Assembly (NCBI GenBank): GCA_026018925.1
Contig: JAKSZU010000031.1
Span: 10,508,648-10,572,647, forward strand
Length of the DNA stretch: 64,000 nucleotides
Source of the DNA: Tupaia tana
Taxonomy: Eukaryota > Chordata > Mammalia > Scandentia > Tupaiidae
Reading direction: 5' to 3'
Made by a program: the position numbers and the translations under genes
In this document: positions 43,780 through 53,947 of the stretch, piece by piece
Numbering within the stretch: the stretch's first letter is position 1
Layout: each line of letters starts with the position of its first letter
The notes under the pieces: model-generated
Database searches by the model: none
Seen by the model: only the letters and a program-made list of their open reading frames with translations
What the model was told of the DNA's origin: nothing

Positions 43780-43957
43780 TTTCTTTCCTTCTCCTCCTCT
43801 TCTCCTCTCCCGTTGTCTTTCCTCTTTTTCCCCATTCTCCCTTCCTCCTCCCCCTCTCTCCTTATTCTTCTCACCCTCCTCCGTCTTTGTCTTCTCTTCC
43901 TTTCTCTTTCCTTTCCTTTCCCTCCTTCCACCGCTCCTCCTCTCTCCCTCCCTCAAC
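43780..43957. repeat. Polypyrimidine tract (TTC/TCC-rich)
   Basis: About 180 bp almost entirely C and T on the plus strand (CTTCTCCTCCTCTTCTCCTC and similar). The Lys/Glu/Arg-rich minus-strand ORF over it is a low-complexity artefact. Confidence 0.88.
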
Positions 43958-44625
43958 CTGAAAAGGTTTGCAGGTGCAGATGGACACTCTAACTCTTCCA
44001 CCAAGCACCTCCATGTCTACACGGCGCTTGGAAGCTGTTGGGGAGCTGAGGACTGTTTAATCCCAGGGTAACGAGGTTGTAGAGTGTGTCACAAAGTCGC
44101 GGCGACATGAAAGCAGGGGCGAGCTCGGCGGAGAGCAAGCTGCGGTGGCACGCAGGTGACCAACAGGAGAAAAGGAAAGCCAGACGTTCGAACCCAGTGG
44201 TGAGGGCCATCTGCGGGACAGTCATTTCATAACTTGGATTCCTCCGTGTCTTTGAGAGCCATGCGGACATGATCCTAACCACACCCCAAACGAGGTCTGC
44301 ACTGAAACTCAAGAGAGTACACCAAAGAGGACTTCAATCAGAACTCTGAAGACAGCGATATGGACTCTGAAAGCTTCGCCTTAGGAGTCTGGCTACCCAG
44401 CCCAAGTCTTCCCTTTCGACCCGTAGAATCAGATGCAAACCCAGGGTCAATGACCAAACATACACCTTTAAAACAATCGTTAAATGGTAACTTTTAAAGA
44501 TAAGCTATGACATGCCTATTTCAAATCAATTCTCTATCAGTTTAGTATGGTTTCAAAATACCAATTGAATTAAGAAACATGGATTAAACATCTATGCTAA
44601 GCAAATGTTATTTTTAGAGAGTTTT
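43958..44625. other. Unassigned intergenic sequence
   Basis: No gene recognised; a 107-codon minus-strand frame at 43989-44312 has no known domain. Confidence 0.4.
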
Positions 44626-44721
44626 TTTAAAAATAGGCTTCATTTTATTGTTGTGGTTTGCATTCCTCTGACTGTGAATGAATTTCAACATCTTTTCACA
44701 TGCACAAGGGTCTTTAAAAGC

Positions 44722-44957
44722 AATTACCAAAAGATATATGTGTTTGCCAGAGAAAGACAGAGAAGGAGAGAGAAAAGGCCCTCCAGGGGGCACGGTCATG
44801 CCACAATCCCTTCTCCTCTGTTTCAGACTCCTTTCAGAATTTTGGGCAAACATGCACGCATGCCTGACTTATTTTTCAAACCAGCGTGTTTGGGACTCAA
44901 ACTGTGGGGTTGGTCATCTGGGATTCAGTACCCTTAGCCACCAGACCATGGGCTGAT
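44722..44957 (-). mobile_element. tRNA-derived SINE, class W
   Basis: Antisense; head complement has CATCTGGGATTCAGTACCCT. It lies within the old L1. Confidence 0.82.
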
Positions 44958-45260
44958 AGGTAAAGATCATTTTAAAAAAGTCTACTTTGTGAGTTGAGTC
45001 TTAAAAACATCTGTGACTCCCTACACCCACATTTTTTATAGGACCTTGTGTATTGAGGATATTAAATGCTACAGATATTTTCACCCCATTGGCCATTTTC
45101 TTTTCACTTTATGCCATGTAGATTATAAAGCAGTCAAATCTATCAACCTCTGCTTTTATTATCACTGGGTTTTGTTTATTAGAAGTTATTTTCCTACACC
45201 CAGGTCTCAGAAGAACTTTTCAAGTTTTCTTCCCAGTCGGTTTGTAGTTTCATTTCTTTT

Positions 45261-45541
45261 CTTTCTTTCTTTCTTTTTTTTTTTTTTTTGGAGAGGTTTT
45301 TGCTATAGGGCACGTGCGCTCGCCAGACAGACAGAGAGAGACAGAGAGATAGAAAGCGAGAAATCACCCCCCAGGGGGGTGGTCATGCCACAATCCCTTC
45401 TCCCCCATTCTCCTCTTGGGATCTTGGGCACACACGCACACATGCCCGGCGTGAGTTTTAAGCCACCGGATCCGGGATGCGAACCGTGGTTGACTACATG
45501 GGAGTCCAGCGACATAGCCATGACGCTAACTGCTGGTTCCC
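45261..45541 (-). mobile_element. tRNA-derived SINE, class L, with 15-bp TSD
   Basis: Antisense full-length, CpG-rich, poly-T tail. The target duplication TAGTTTCATTTCTTT is at 45245-45259 and 45542-45556. The 195-codon plus frame from 45013 is L1 plus SINE sequence. Confidence 0.94.
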
Positions 45542-45984
45542 TAGTTTCATTTCTTTACCTTACCACAGGGGATGAAGTTTTAGGCGTGTGTGAGGGATAG
45601 ATCTCATTTTACTTTTTCTGAAACGGTAGGCATCCATTTGTCATCATACCATTTATGAAGAAGCACATTCTTGCCCAAATGAGTGAGTCCTAACGTTATC
45701 CTGTACCCAAGTTCCACATAACCTCGCTTCTATTTCCCTCTTTGTTCTCTACTCTCTTACTTCTGTTACTTTCATATCAATTAGACAAAGCCTTGGAGAC
45801 GAAGACATACACTTTAATATCCTGTATGACTCCTTTTCCCCTTTCAGCATAACACACTCTTAGTTGATAGAAAAGAAAAAGGAATTGAGCCTTGGTGAGA
45901 CGTGCTACCATCCATGCTGCCGTTGACTTTAGGTGTACCTTTGTCTCTCAAGGAGACCAGCTAACCTAGTCAGTCCTCCATGGA

Positions 45985-46217
45985 CTGCTAGTTCCTCTCT
46001 CTTTCTTTTCTAACCTTATCATCTCTTCTGTGAAAGAGAGATACCGACAGAGAGTGCCTTCAGTAGAGTCTACACATCACTACTCACCCACAATCCCAGC
46101 TAGCCCAGAGCAGGGACACACACTCACAACCACTGTGCTCAGGGAGTCCCCGGGACACCAACCCAGAACCTTTCTCACGGAGGTCAAGTTACTTTACTAC
46201 TGTACATCCCCTGACCC
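45985..46217 (-). mobile_element. tRNA-derived SINE, class C
   Basis: Antisense: CACCCACAATCCCAGCTAGC, CCAACCCAGAACCTTTCTCA (B-box complement), GTCAAGTTACTTTACTACTG. Confidence 0.8.
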
Positions 46218-46685
46218 TTACAGATATTCCGTTGAATGTAATCTTTGTACATCGATGGGAACACACAAGCCAACCCAGCCTATGCTGCACTGCAAACATG
46301 GGGTCTTCGGAAACACTATGACGCATTTTTTGCACCGAAACACATAGAAAAATACATCATGACTTTCCTGACCACCCAATCAAGGAAGCTACCCCAATTT
46401 TTCATTCCTGGTGACACAAACTGTGAAATGATCTCCTCCATAATCAAACATACTGAGTATGAGGCATTTAGAGTGAAAGTCTTTACTGTTGTTTTGCTAA
46501 ACAAATGAAGACCTGATGGGGAATTCTAAGGCTTGCCAATAAAATATTTCAGTCGCGAGTAAAGGTAATCTGATGTTCAATTAATCTCCGGAGGAGAGAC
46601 CGACGGCCTCGCCTAAGTTCCTGTGTTGGCAATTTATATGTATTGTTGTATCAAGTAATAACCTGATTCAAACTGTAGTAAAGAA
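46218..46685. other. Unassigned sequence with a motif repeated elsewhere
   Basis: Positions 46345-46380 (ACATCATGACTTTCCTGACC) resemble 12371-12413 and more loosely 36551-36580. This suggests an unnamed old repeat. An 87-codon plus frame here has no known domain. Confidence 0.4.
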
Positions 46686-46689
46686 GAAC

Positions 46690-47150
46690 ATTTTTTAATT
46701 TATTTATTTACATTCATTCACCGTACATTACTACAGCATACAAAGTGAGATTTTCCATCCTGAGTACACTGTATATTGGCTCAATCAAGCACATCAGCAT
46801 ACATGTTATCATCAACAAATAATGTTTCATTTCTTGTTTTCTATATGTTTGGCTTTTTCTTTCTCGTTCCTTGATTCCCTATGTCTTGCCCTCTGCCATC
46901 TCCCACTCTCCTCCCACACTGTCTCTGATATCTAGGTTTGCTTTCTATACTGTTTTTCCCCACATTTTACTGAGTCACTAAAGATCTTAAATAATCTAAA
47001 TGTTTTCATAGCAAGCACAGCGGAAATACACATTTCTATGAGCACAAGTCCAACTTTAGGCATAAGCCTCAGTGAGTAGAATGAACATCCTATAAAGTAG
47101 CACCTAGCTGGGGCTATATATCATGTTTAACCTAAAGTTATGTCTCCTAG
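46690..47150 (-). mobile_element. L1 3' UTR fragment, antisense
   Basis: The reverse complement has GTGCTACTTTATAGGATG, CAGAGACAGTGTGGGAGGAG, ATGTGCTTGATTGAGCCAAT and ACTTTGTATGCTGTAGTAAT, aligning along its length with the sense fragment at 36060-36545. Confidence 0.78.
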
Positions 47151-47294
47151 GAGCCCGTATGTCTAGGCCACACATTTCATAGGAATTTTTAAGTGATGAA
47201 GAGGTATCTAAAATATGAATCTCACTGCACAATACCTCCTCAGTTTAATATCATGAGTGTATTGGATAACAGATTGATAGTGATTTCCCAAATT

Positions 47295-47555
47295 CCTAGA
47301 CCAGACCATGACACGCTGGTTGACCTGGCTGGATCACAGACAGTCACATGTGTGGTTCTAGTCCCAGACCTGGTGAGCTAGAGAAAATTCAAGCCCAAAA
47401 TACCAAAAGGAGGGCGAGAGGGAGGAGAAGGGATTGAGAAGTGACCATCCCCTTTGGGAGGTGTTTTCTCCCTTTCTTCTTTCTCTCTCTTTCTTTCTGT
47501 CTGTTTCTGGCAAAAGTACATGCCCTCTGGAAAATAAACATAAAGAAAAGAAAAT
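47295..47555 (+). mobile_element. tRNA-derived SINE, class W
   Basis: CTGGCTGGATCACAGACAGT, GTGGTTCTAGTCCCAG (B box), GGAGGAGAAGGGATTGAGAA, CCCTCTGGAAAATAAAC. Confidence 0.82.
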
Positions 47556-47794
47556 TGTCTTATAATGAGGGTAATTGCATTCTTATTTTTAATTGTTGCA
47601 ATCAATACATCGTAAAAAGCTTTCTGATAAATTTTCTGTGGACACTGGTTGAGAATTCAGAAGTGCTGTAAAATGTTGACTCATAGGATACCTCTGATCA
47701 AAACACAAAGGTGTCATCTTTTTAACTGAATAAGCTTCATGAGAAATAGGAAGATACTTTACAGTTTTTTTAAAAAAATCAGGTCCTCAGGTCA

Positions 47795-48057
47795 ACATTT
47801 ATCTGATCTGGTGGTTAAGGGATCAGGTGACCAACCACATAGTTTAAGTTCCCAACTTGGTAGCGTGAAAAACACAGCAGGTGCATATGCACACATGCCC
47901 AGAATCCAAAAAGGAGGGCAAAATGGAGGAAAATGGATTTCCCTGTGACCGTGGCCCACTAAGGGTAATGTGTCTGCCTCTCCTTCTCCCTCTCTCTCTC
48001 TCTTTGCCTATCTTTAGTGAGTACTTGCACTTTCTAGGAATTTAAAAAAAAAAAAAT
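47795..48057 (+). mobile_element. tRNA-derived SINE, class W
   Basis: ATCTGATCTGGTGGTTAAGG, GTTTAAGTTCCCA (B box), AAAACACAGCAGGTGCATAT, (TC)n, ACTTTCTAGGAATTTAAAA. Confidence 0.8.
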
Positions 48058-48608
48058 CAGAGTCTCAGAAAGCCAGCATGTACACTCTACCCTACTTCCT
48101 AGCGTTCTCTATTTTCTTTACTACAAAAAAAAAAAAAAGAAATTGAATTAAATTCTAAAAACATTAAATATTGTAAATGTATGTAAATTGTTCATGGATT
48201 TTGACTGTATATAGAATTTTTACAACATATCTTCCTTTTTAAAATATATCTTGACTTCTTTTTTTGTGTATTCTATGGAGATACATCCTTGTAAAATGAA
48301 TATTGACATGGAGTTTAATAAGGAAGAATACATTTACAGAAACAAGTTAATCTTCTTAAACCTGCATTTTTGTAGCATTTAAAAATCATTTAGATGTTTT
48401 GCTAAACCAATAGGAGCACGAAAGAGAATTCATCCTGCATAATGTTTTTCTAATGAAATATAGTGAGAATTCATTGTTTAAGTCTAGTTAAATATATCAG
48501 ATTGTAAATATCATAAGTCAGCAAATTCAAAGCAGAGTCTAATAAAAGTGTTCTATGATACAATTATAATTTTAGTCATTTTAGTTTTTTCTCTTTTTAT
48601 TAAGAATA
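48058..48608. other. AT-rich intergenic sequence
   Basis: No gene or named repeat recognised. Confidence 0.4.
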
Positions 48609-48611
48609 ATT

Positions 48612-48868
48612 GGGACCAGCAGTTGGCATAGTGGCTATGTTGCTGGACTCCCATGTAGCCGACCACAGTTTGAGTCCCGGAACTGGTGGCTTAAACTCAT
48701 GCCAGGTGCGTGTGCATGTGTGCCCCAGGATCCCAAGAGGAGAAGGGATTGTGGCGTGGCCATCCCCCCTAGGGGGTGATTTCTCACTTTCTGTCTCTAT
48801 GTCTCTCTCTGTCTGTCTGGCGAGCGCATGCGCCCTATAGCAAAAACCTCTCTCAAAAAAAAAAAAAG
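48612..48868 (+). mobile_element. tRNA-derived SINE, class L, at the tail of a class S SINE
   Basis: Full-length copy lacking about 15 bp of the body. Target duplication AAGAATAATT / AAGAATTATT at about 48602 and 48874. Confidence 0.92.
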
Positions 48869-48874
48869 GAAAAG

Positions 48875-49066
48875 AAGAATTATTTGTTTTAATTTTATTT
48901 ATTAATAGTATTAAAATTTGCTATAGGGCACATGTGCTCACCAGAGAGAGAGACAGACAAAGAGAGAGAGAGAGAAAGTGAGAAAGCAAGCAGCCAGATC
49001 CAGGACTTGAACCGCAGTTGGCTGTGTGAGAGTCTAGTGCCTTAACAACCACACCACCTGCTGGTG
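48875..49066 (-). mobile_element. tRNA-derived SINE, class S with class L motif
   Basis: Antisense: AGAATTATTTGTTTTAATTT tail complement, then AAATTTGCTATAGGGCACAT, a class L terminal motif, then (GA)n and the head complement CACCTGCTGG. The structure resembles the chimeric copy at 17746. Confidence 0.85.
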
Positions 49067-49234
49067 GTTACATTATGCTCTGCCCTCACTTTGTACCCTT
49101 TTATATGCATTGATTCGGTCTTTTTGGCTGTCTCACAGGGAAATATGGGTTGGAATTAAGCTGTAGGCTTCTTGCCCTGACTCCCCTTCTAACTCCTTCC
49201 AATAACAGGTGCCTTGATCATCTCTCCTGCAAAG

Positions 49235-49468
49235 TGGCACAGGGGCTGGGACTAGAGAGTGGCCACAGGTAGATGGCACGTTTTGCAAGGCTGAGCTCCA
49301 TGGAGAAATTTCCAGCATGTGCCTGGAGATGTGCCGTGTCCCCTGCTCACAGGCGTGCCCGTGATCTGAGGGCGATGGAGGCTGGGAGTGGACTGTGGCA
49401 TCAAGACCCTGTTGGCTGGAGTTTCTGTCTCTCCATCTCTCTCATGAAAGACATAACTAAACTTACAA
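49235..49468 (+). mobile_element. tRNA-derived SINE, class C (old)
   Basis: GGCACAGGGGCTGGGACTAG nearby, GCGTGCCCGTGATCTGAGGG, TCAAGACCCTGTTGGCTGG, CTCTCATGAAAGACATAACT. Confidence 0.72.
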
Positions 49469-49629
49469 AATATAAAGGACCTCTCTCTTGGGGCAGCCAC
49501 ACAGTGCTCAGCGTTGGTGGGTTCTGCGTGCTCTAATTCGTCCACGGGACAAAAGTCCTCCCTCTTGGTCAGCGCGTATTATAGTTACACTGTGATGGTT
49601 TTGACTGGACTGAACACATTCCTTCTCTT

Positions 49630-49860
49630 TCGTTGCTAGAGAGCATGTGCACTCACCAGAGAGAAGGGCGACAGGGGACAGAGGGAGGGAGGTGTGGCCA
49701 GGTCCCAGCTTTCCTCTGGGTGGTTTCCCTTGATTGCATTGGTCAGGACTCCGGGCGTGCAAGCATTGTGCCAGAATGCTTTGCACATGGCTGAGGCCAG
49801 GATTCCAACCATGCAGTCTTCCCTGGAGGGTCCAGCTTCTTTACTCACCAGGCGACAAAG
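49630..49860 (-). mobile_element. tRNA-derived SINE, class unresolved
   Basis: Antisense: GAGCATGTGCACTCACCAGA at the tail side and CCAGGATTCCAACCATGCAG (B-box complement) toward the head. The body differs from classes L and C. Confidence 0.65.
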
Positions 49861-49864
49861 CAAG

Positions 49865-50260
49865 CCCCAGACTTTTCATGCCTGCAAGTATTCCCTAGAC
49901 AGTACAGTAGAACATTGACAGTGTATGAGACGCGACAAGGATTCGAGAGGTCATTTAAAGTATGGGAGAAGATTTGTGCAGGTTCTACGCAAATACAACA
50001 CCCTCTTAATAAGAATCTCGAGCCTTCTTGGGTTTTTGGTATCCACAGGGGTCGGGGAGACAATCTCCTGTGGATAGCAAGGGATGATTGGACTCACCTC
50101 ATGTTTTAGTCATCATTCTGGAATCACTTAGCTATTGATTGATATCCAGCGTCTTGAAAATCACTGTTTTACATAGTATTGTTTTCTCCCGTGGGGAAGA
50201 TAATTACCTGTTACTCCCTCTTAGCCAGAAATGCAAGTCTTAAATTCACTTTCCGCACTG
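49865..50260. other. Unassigned intergenic sequence
   Basis: No gene recognised. Confidence 0.4.
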
Positions 50261-50279
50261 CAATTTGTATAAACTCTTT

Positions 50280-50452
50280 TTTTTTATATATAAGTTTGTT
50301 TATTTATTTATTTATTTTAATTTTACCAGAGAGGGATAGAGTGATTGAGAGGAGGAAGTGAGAATGCAAGCCACCAGGTCCAAGATTTGAACCACAGTTG
50401 GCCATGTGGGAGTCCAGCGCCCTTAACCACCACGCCACTTGCCAGCCCCCAA
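50280..50452 (-). mobile_element. tRNA-derived SINE, class S, with 18-bp TSD
   Basis: Antisense: T-rich tail, TTTAATTTTACCAG, B-box complement, CCACTTGCCAGCCCCC head complement. Target duplication CAATTTGTATAAACTCTT / CAATTTGCATAAACTCTT at 50261 and 50453. Confidence 0.93.
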
Positions 50453-50619
50453 CAATTTGCATAAACTCTTATGAGAAAACCACTCTGCAATGGTTGATTT
50501 GACTATAGGAAATATGGCCCTTAAGAGATTTTGTTTTTGTTTTAATCTTGCTACTTAGCTACTTTCTCAAATGCAAAGTTGCATTTGGGGCTGCCTTCAG
50601 TTCTGGTCTCATTGTTTTA

Positions 50620-50865
50620 TGATTATTTTATTTTATTACAAATTTATCTCATTCCTTTCCTCCATGAGCTTGTGTGAGACAGACGGACAGACAGCACTCC
50701 CAGTAGGGTCTCAACACCGCCATCTTCCCCCAGTCAGTCTCAGTCAAACCATGGGGCCCACACACTGGGCATTCTCAGCAAGGTCTCTACCATTGAACTC
50801 AGACCTTGCCCGTGTGTGTCAAGCTCGCAGAGAATTGTGTTTTAGGTCTGCATTGTGGTCTAACC
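50620..50865 (-). mobile_element. tRNA-derived SINE, class C
   Basis: Antisense: CCCCAGTCAGTCTCAGTC, CTCTACCATTGAACTCAGAC, GTGTGTCAAGCTCGCAGAG. Confidence 0.75.
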
Positions 50866-50894
50866 CTGGCTTTTCCATTACAGAGCAGCGGTAT

Positions 50895-51125
50895 GGAGCA
50901 GGATTTGGCACCCAGACTCGGAAGGTGGAATCTACGGGTTCCCACTGTGCCTTTCAACCTCCCCACTGTGTTCCACTGGGCACATTACCAAAGCCGTCCA
51001 TGCCTCCATTTTCCTATGTAGAACACCACCGCGTCCAGCCACTGCAAAGACTAAATGAGGTAGTGTTTGTAAGCCTCATGGAACACCACCTGGCACATTA
51101 CCAACACCATATACGGTTGTCAAAA
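50895..51125 (+). mobile_element. MIR (old mammalian tRNA-core SINE)
   Basis: TGCCTCCATTTTCCTATGTA corresponds to MIR TGCCTCAGTTTCCTCATCTG; GACTAAATGAGGTAGTGTTT to GATTAAATGAGTTAATACAT; CACCTGGCACATTA to TGCCTGGCACATAG. Order and spacing fit MIR. The element is shared across mammals and older than the other SINEs here. Confidence 0.85.
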
Positions 51126-51665
51126 AAAAATAATAATAAATGGTAAATCCAGAAAGGAATGATAAATATTGCAAAGAAATAATGGGAAAGTTCTATCTGT
51201 GATTTCAGGAATCATTATGGAGACAAATAGTTCTCTCATTCCCCTTGTAATGGTTTTATCAATAAATTATGCTTAAATCTTTTATAGCATTATATCACAT
51301 CAGTATTTTTTTTAATGGGCCATCCTGACAAGATTGAAATTAAATCATTAATCTTATTTTTAATTCAAATTCTAATGATACTTGCTACTAAATACATACA
51401 GAGTAATTATCAGCCCTCTAGCTAACCAAAGCAAAAAAAAAATTTTTTTTCTTTATAGAAGAAAAGAATAAGCATGCCCTTGGAAGCCAAAATGTTGTAT
51501 GTTATGAAGAATTAGGTTCATGTCCAGAAAGTAAAATATTTACTGGGTTCAAGGGACTATATCATTTAGATCCTCTCTTTGTAACCGTGTGCTTATTATG
51601 TGTTTCCCTAGAGGACAAGATAAAGTGGCCAGCATTTCCAAATATCCCAAAAGAAGAACTATGGA
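51126..51665. other. AT-rich intergenic sequence
   Basis: No gene or named repeat recognised. Confidence 0.4.
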
Positions 51666-51669
51666 TACT

Positions 51670-51914
51670 ATGTTTTTTAAGAGATATTTTTGCTATGGGG
51701 ACATCCGCTCACTGGAGAGACAGAGAGACACAGAAAGTAAGAAATTACCATCCCCCACCCCAGAGAGGTTGGCCAGACCACAATCTCTTGGGCTTTTGGG
51801 CATGCACACACACGTGCCCAGCGTGAATTTCAAGTCACTGGGTCTGGGACTTGAACCGTGGTCGACTACATGGGAGTCCAGCGATGTGACAATTACCCCA
51901 TCTGCTGGTCCCAT
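51670..51914 (-). mobile_element. tRNA-derived SINE, class L, internally shortened
   Basis: Antisense: GAGATATTTTTGCTATGGGG, body complement lacking the GGAGGAGAATGG complement, and head complement CATCTGCTGGTCCC. Confidence 0.87.
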
Positions 51915-51965
51915 GAACAGTATTTTGATTTACTCAATCACTTTCTGCCTTGAACCCTCCTACAT

Positions 51966-52372
51966 GTATAAGAGGAACTTCAAAAAGCTCGTGGATGTCA
52001 AACATTTTTTGCACTGGAACAAACTCATACTTTAATAAATTAATACTTTAATTCTATCTTTCCATGAATATTTTTTTGCTTTTTTTTTTGAGAGGTTTTT
52101 GCTATAAGGCACGTGTGTTTGCCAGAAAGACCGAGAGAGACAGGGAGATAGAAAGTGAGAAATCACCCCCCGGGGAGATGGCCATGCCGCAATCTCTTCT
52201 CCTCCATTCTCCTCTTGGGATCTTGGGCACACACGCACACGCGCCCGGTGTGAGTTTAAGCTGCTGGGTCCGGGACTGAAACCACGGTCGACTACGTGGG
52301 AGTCCAGAGACATAGCCGTTATGCTAACTGCTGGTCCCTCCATGAACTTTTTTGATGTCCCCTCCTAAAGGT
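51966..52372. mobile_element. Mariner-like MITE, split by SINE
   Basis: The left end AACTTCAAAAAGCTCGTGGA (about 51976-51995) and the complement of the right end TCCATGAACTTTTTTGATGT (from 52339) are imperfect terminal inverted repeats. TA lies outside both ends (GTATAAGAGG and CCTCCTAAAGG), as expected for Tc1/mariner. TTTTTTGCACTGGAACAAAC is the internal landmark. The element is non-coding. Confidence 0.68.
52064..52338 (-). mobile_element. tRNA-derived SINE, class L, in mariner-like element
   Basis: Antisense full-length copy with T-rich tail. TCCATGAA is duplicated at 52061 and 52339. Confidence 0.92.
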
Positions 52373-52625
52373 TTCTATTGCCACCTCCATCATCATTTCA
52401 TAACACGAATTCAACAGTTGTAACCTCGAATCAAGCAAGTGTAGGCAATGTCTAGGTTTACAGGGGACATGAGTGCTAGTCCACCATCTTAGACCATCAG
52501 AACTGGACCCAGAAGCTGAGAAATCACCGTCTTACCTCGGGACATTCCCTTGGGCAGTTTATATTGCTAGTATTCTGACCAGTCAGCAGCTCTGAGCAAG
52601 GAAATTTGGGATTAAGTTCTCTTTA

Positions 52626-52818
52626 AAGTTTGTTTATTTCTCCTGAGAGAGTACAAGATGATCAACAGGGTCTTGACACATCGGTCCACCCCCAGCCAGC
52701 CCTAGATCACGGGCAGGCACACCCCCAGCAACCTGAGGGACTTCTCTGGATTCGAACCAAGAATCTTCCTATGTAGGATTGACTCACAGAGCATCACTGT
52801 CCTACCTTCTGGCCCCTG
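52626..52818 (-). mobile_element. tRNA-derived SINE, class C
   Basis: Antisense: CCCAGCCAGCCCTAGATCAC, GGATTCGAACCAAGAATCTT (B-box complement), GACTCACAGAGCATCACTGT, head complement CTTCTGGCCCC. This is one of the better preserved class C copies. Confidence 0.85.
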
Positions 52819-53027
52819 ACGAAGTCCTCATTCACCCATAGAAAGAGATGAGATCCTGGTCATTACACGCTGCAAGAACTCCGAGAAGTGAAGAAGAGGA
52901 GAAGACAGGTGTCATGACTTTGGGAGGTTTCCTCTTGGCTTTTCTGAACAGCATTTGCCAGAAATGCCTTTCTTGTGTGTTCCTTGTTAAGTGGTTTCCC
53001 AGTAGAGATTCCTGAAGGATTAGGAAG

Positions 53028-53275
53028 GGGTGAGGGGCCAGCAGCCATGGTGCAGGTCTCCCTCATGGTTTTGGATCTGCCGACTCAACCTTGGTGGCGT
53101 GAAACAGCGGCCAAGCATGCAACTGCTCCACCTGCCCTCGGGGCCTCCTTTCGCATCCGATTCCTGGCCTGGCTGCGGTTGTGTGTATGTGTGCCAACGG
53201 GGGCCCTGGGTTCTGCGGGACGTTCCCATTACCAAGGTCAGAGGCGACAGGGATGGGCACGTCTTGGTCCACGCA
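53028..53275. other. GC-rich segment, possibly an old class C relative
   Basis: It opens with GAGGGGCCAGCAGCCATGG and is clearly richer in GC and CpG than its flanks. Frames are open on both strands (52975-53352 plus, 53020-53296 minus) but none is recognisable. I treat it as a diverged repeat or unassigned sequence, not a gene. Confidence 0.3.
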
Positions 53276-53284
53276 AGCTCCCCG

Positions 53285-53539
53285 AGAAAATACCATACAC
53301 CGAGTGGTTTCTAAAGAACAGGGATTTATTTCTCACAGTTCTGGAGGCTTGAAGTCCTCGATCGAGGTGTGGTAGATTCAGTGTTCAGTGAAGGCCTACT
53401 TTCTCGTTCATATAAGGTGACTTCTTACTGTATTCTCACATGGTTGGCAGATCCGAAACCACTAATCCTACCAAAAGTGTCGTGCTTCACCACCAAATTG
53501 CCTCTCAATGTCTCCACCTAATAACCATCATCTCAAAAC
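53285..53539. mobile_element. Ancient interspersed repeat, left part
   Basis: GGATTTATTTCTCACAGTTC, TGGAGGCTTGAAGTCC, TCCTCACATGG-like TTCTCACATGGTTGGCAG, and CACCTAATAACCATCATC match the same common old repeat type as 29728 and 59805. It resumes at about 54213 after the L1 and SINE insertions. Confidence 0.6.
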
Positions 53540-53945
53540 TTATTTTTATTTATTATTTTATTATTACTCATACATTAAATCGCTATACATCATTTAGATT
53601 GTGAAGAGACTTCACCCAGCATGATATACACCTCAGTCCAGCCCAGTTGAGACCACCATACACAACCTCGTCAATAGAAAATAAACCTTATCTGTGCCTG
53701 ACAAGTGTCTTATGTCTCCGTTATCTCCCCAACTTTCCTACGCTCTTCCTCTCCCACACTCTCTTTCCACTTTGTCTCTAGTGTCCATTACAATTTTTAA
53801 TACTTTCATGTTTTCCAGTCTTTCAGTCTCGACCATAGAGTGCAGACAGTCGGTATATGTTAAGTGGAGACATACAATGTCTCTCTTTCATAGCCTGACT
53901 TGCTTCACTCAGCAACAAATCTTCCATATTTGTCCAAAATGTATT
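53540..53945 (-). mobile_element. L1 3' UTR fragment, antisense
   Basis: Shares its left 110 bp with 26430-26545. The right part (reverse complement GCTATGAAAGAGAGACATTG, TGTCTGCACTCTATGG) corresponds to the sense L1 at about 10050-10110. CTCAAAACT occurs on both sides of the L1 plus SINE block (53530 and 54213). Confidence 0.78.
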
Positions 53946-53947
53946 CT

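Larger units (their letters stand above)
44630..45720 (-). mobile_element. Old L1 3' region, antisense, with two SINE insertions
   Basis: TTGTGGTTTGCATTCCTCTG and TGAATTTCAACATCTTTTCA match remembered antisense L1M text (TTTGCATTTCCCTGATG ... TTGAGCATCTTTTCA). Further right, CCATTTATGAAGAAGCACAT and TTGCCCAAATGAG match the later landmark CCATTTATTGAAGAGAC...CCATTGA. Landmarks appear in the right order for an antisense L1. It is interrupted at 44722-44957 and 45260-45541. Confidence 0.7.

Noticed and set aside
43410..44312. Several minus-strand frames around the polypyrimidine tract
   Set aside because: Low-complexity Lys/Glu/Arg composition over the tract and no recognisable domain on either side.
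45013..45600. 195-codon plus-strand frame
   Set aside because: It consists of antisense L1 sequence followed by an antisense class L SINE; the C-terminal part recurs in many other SINE-derived frames in the window.
50571..51146. 191-codon plus-strand frame
   Set aside because: It covers an antisense class C SINE followed by a MIR element; no real coding signal.
52975..53352. 125-codon frame in a GC-rich segment, possible exon or CpG island
   Set aside because: Open in several frames on both strands as expected for GC-rich sequence, runs into an ancient repeat, and no domain or splice context is recognisable.
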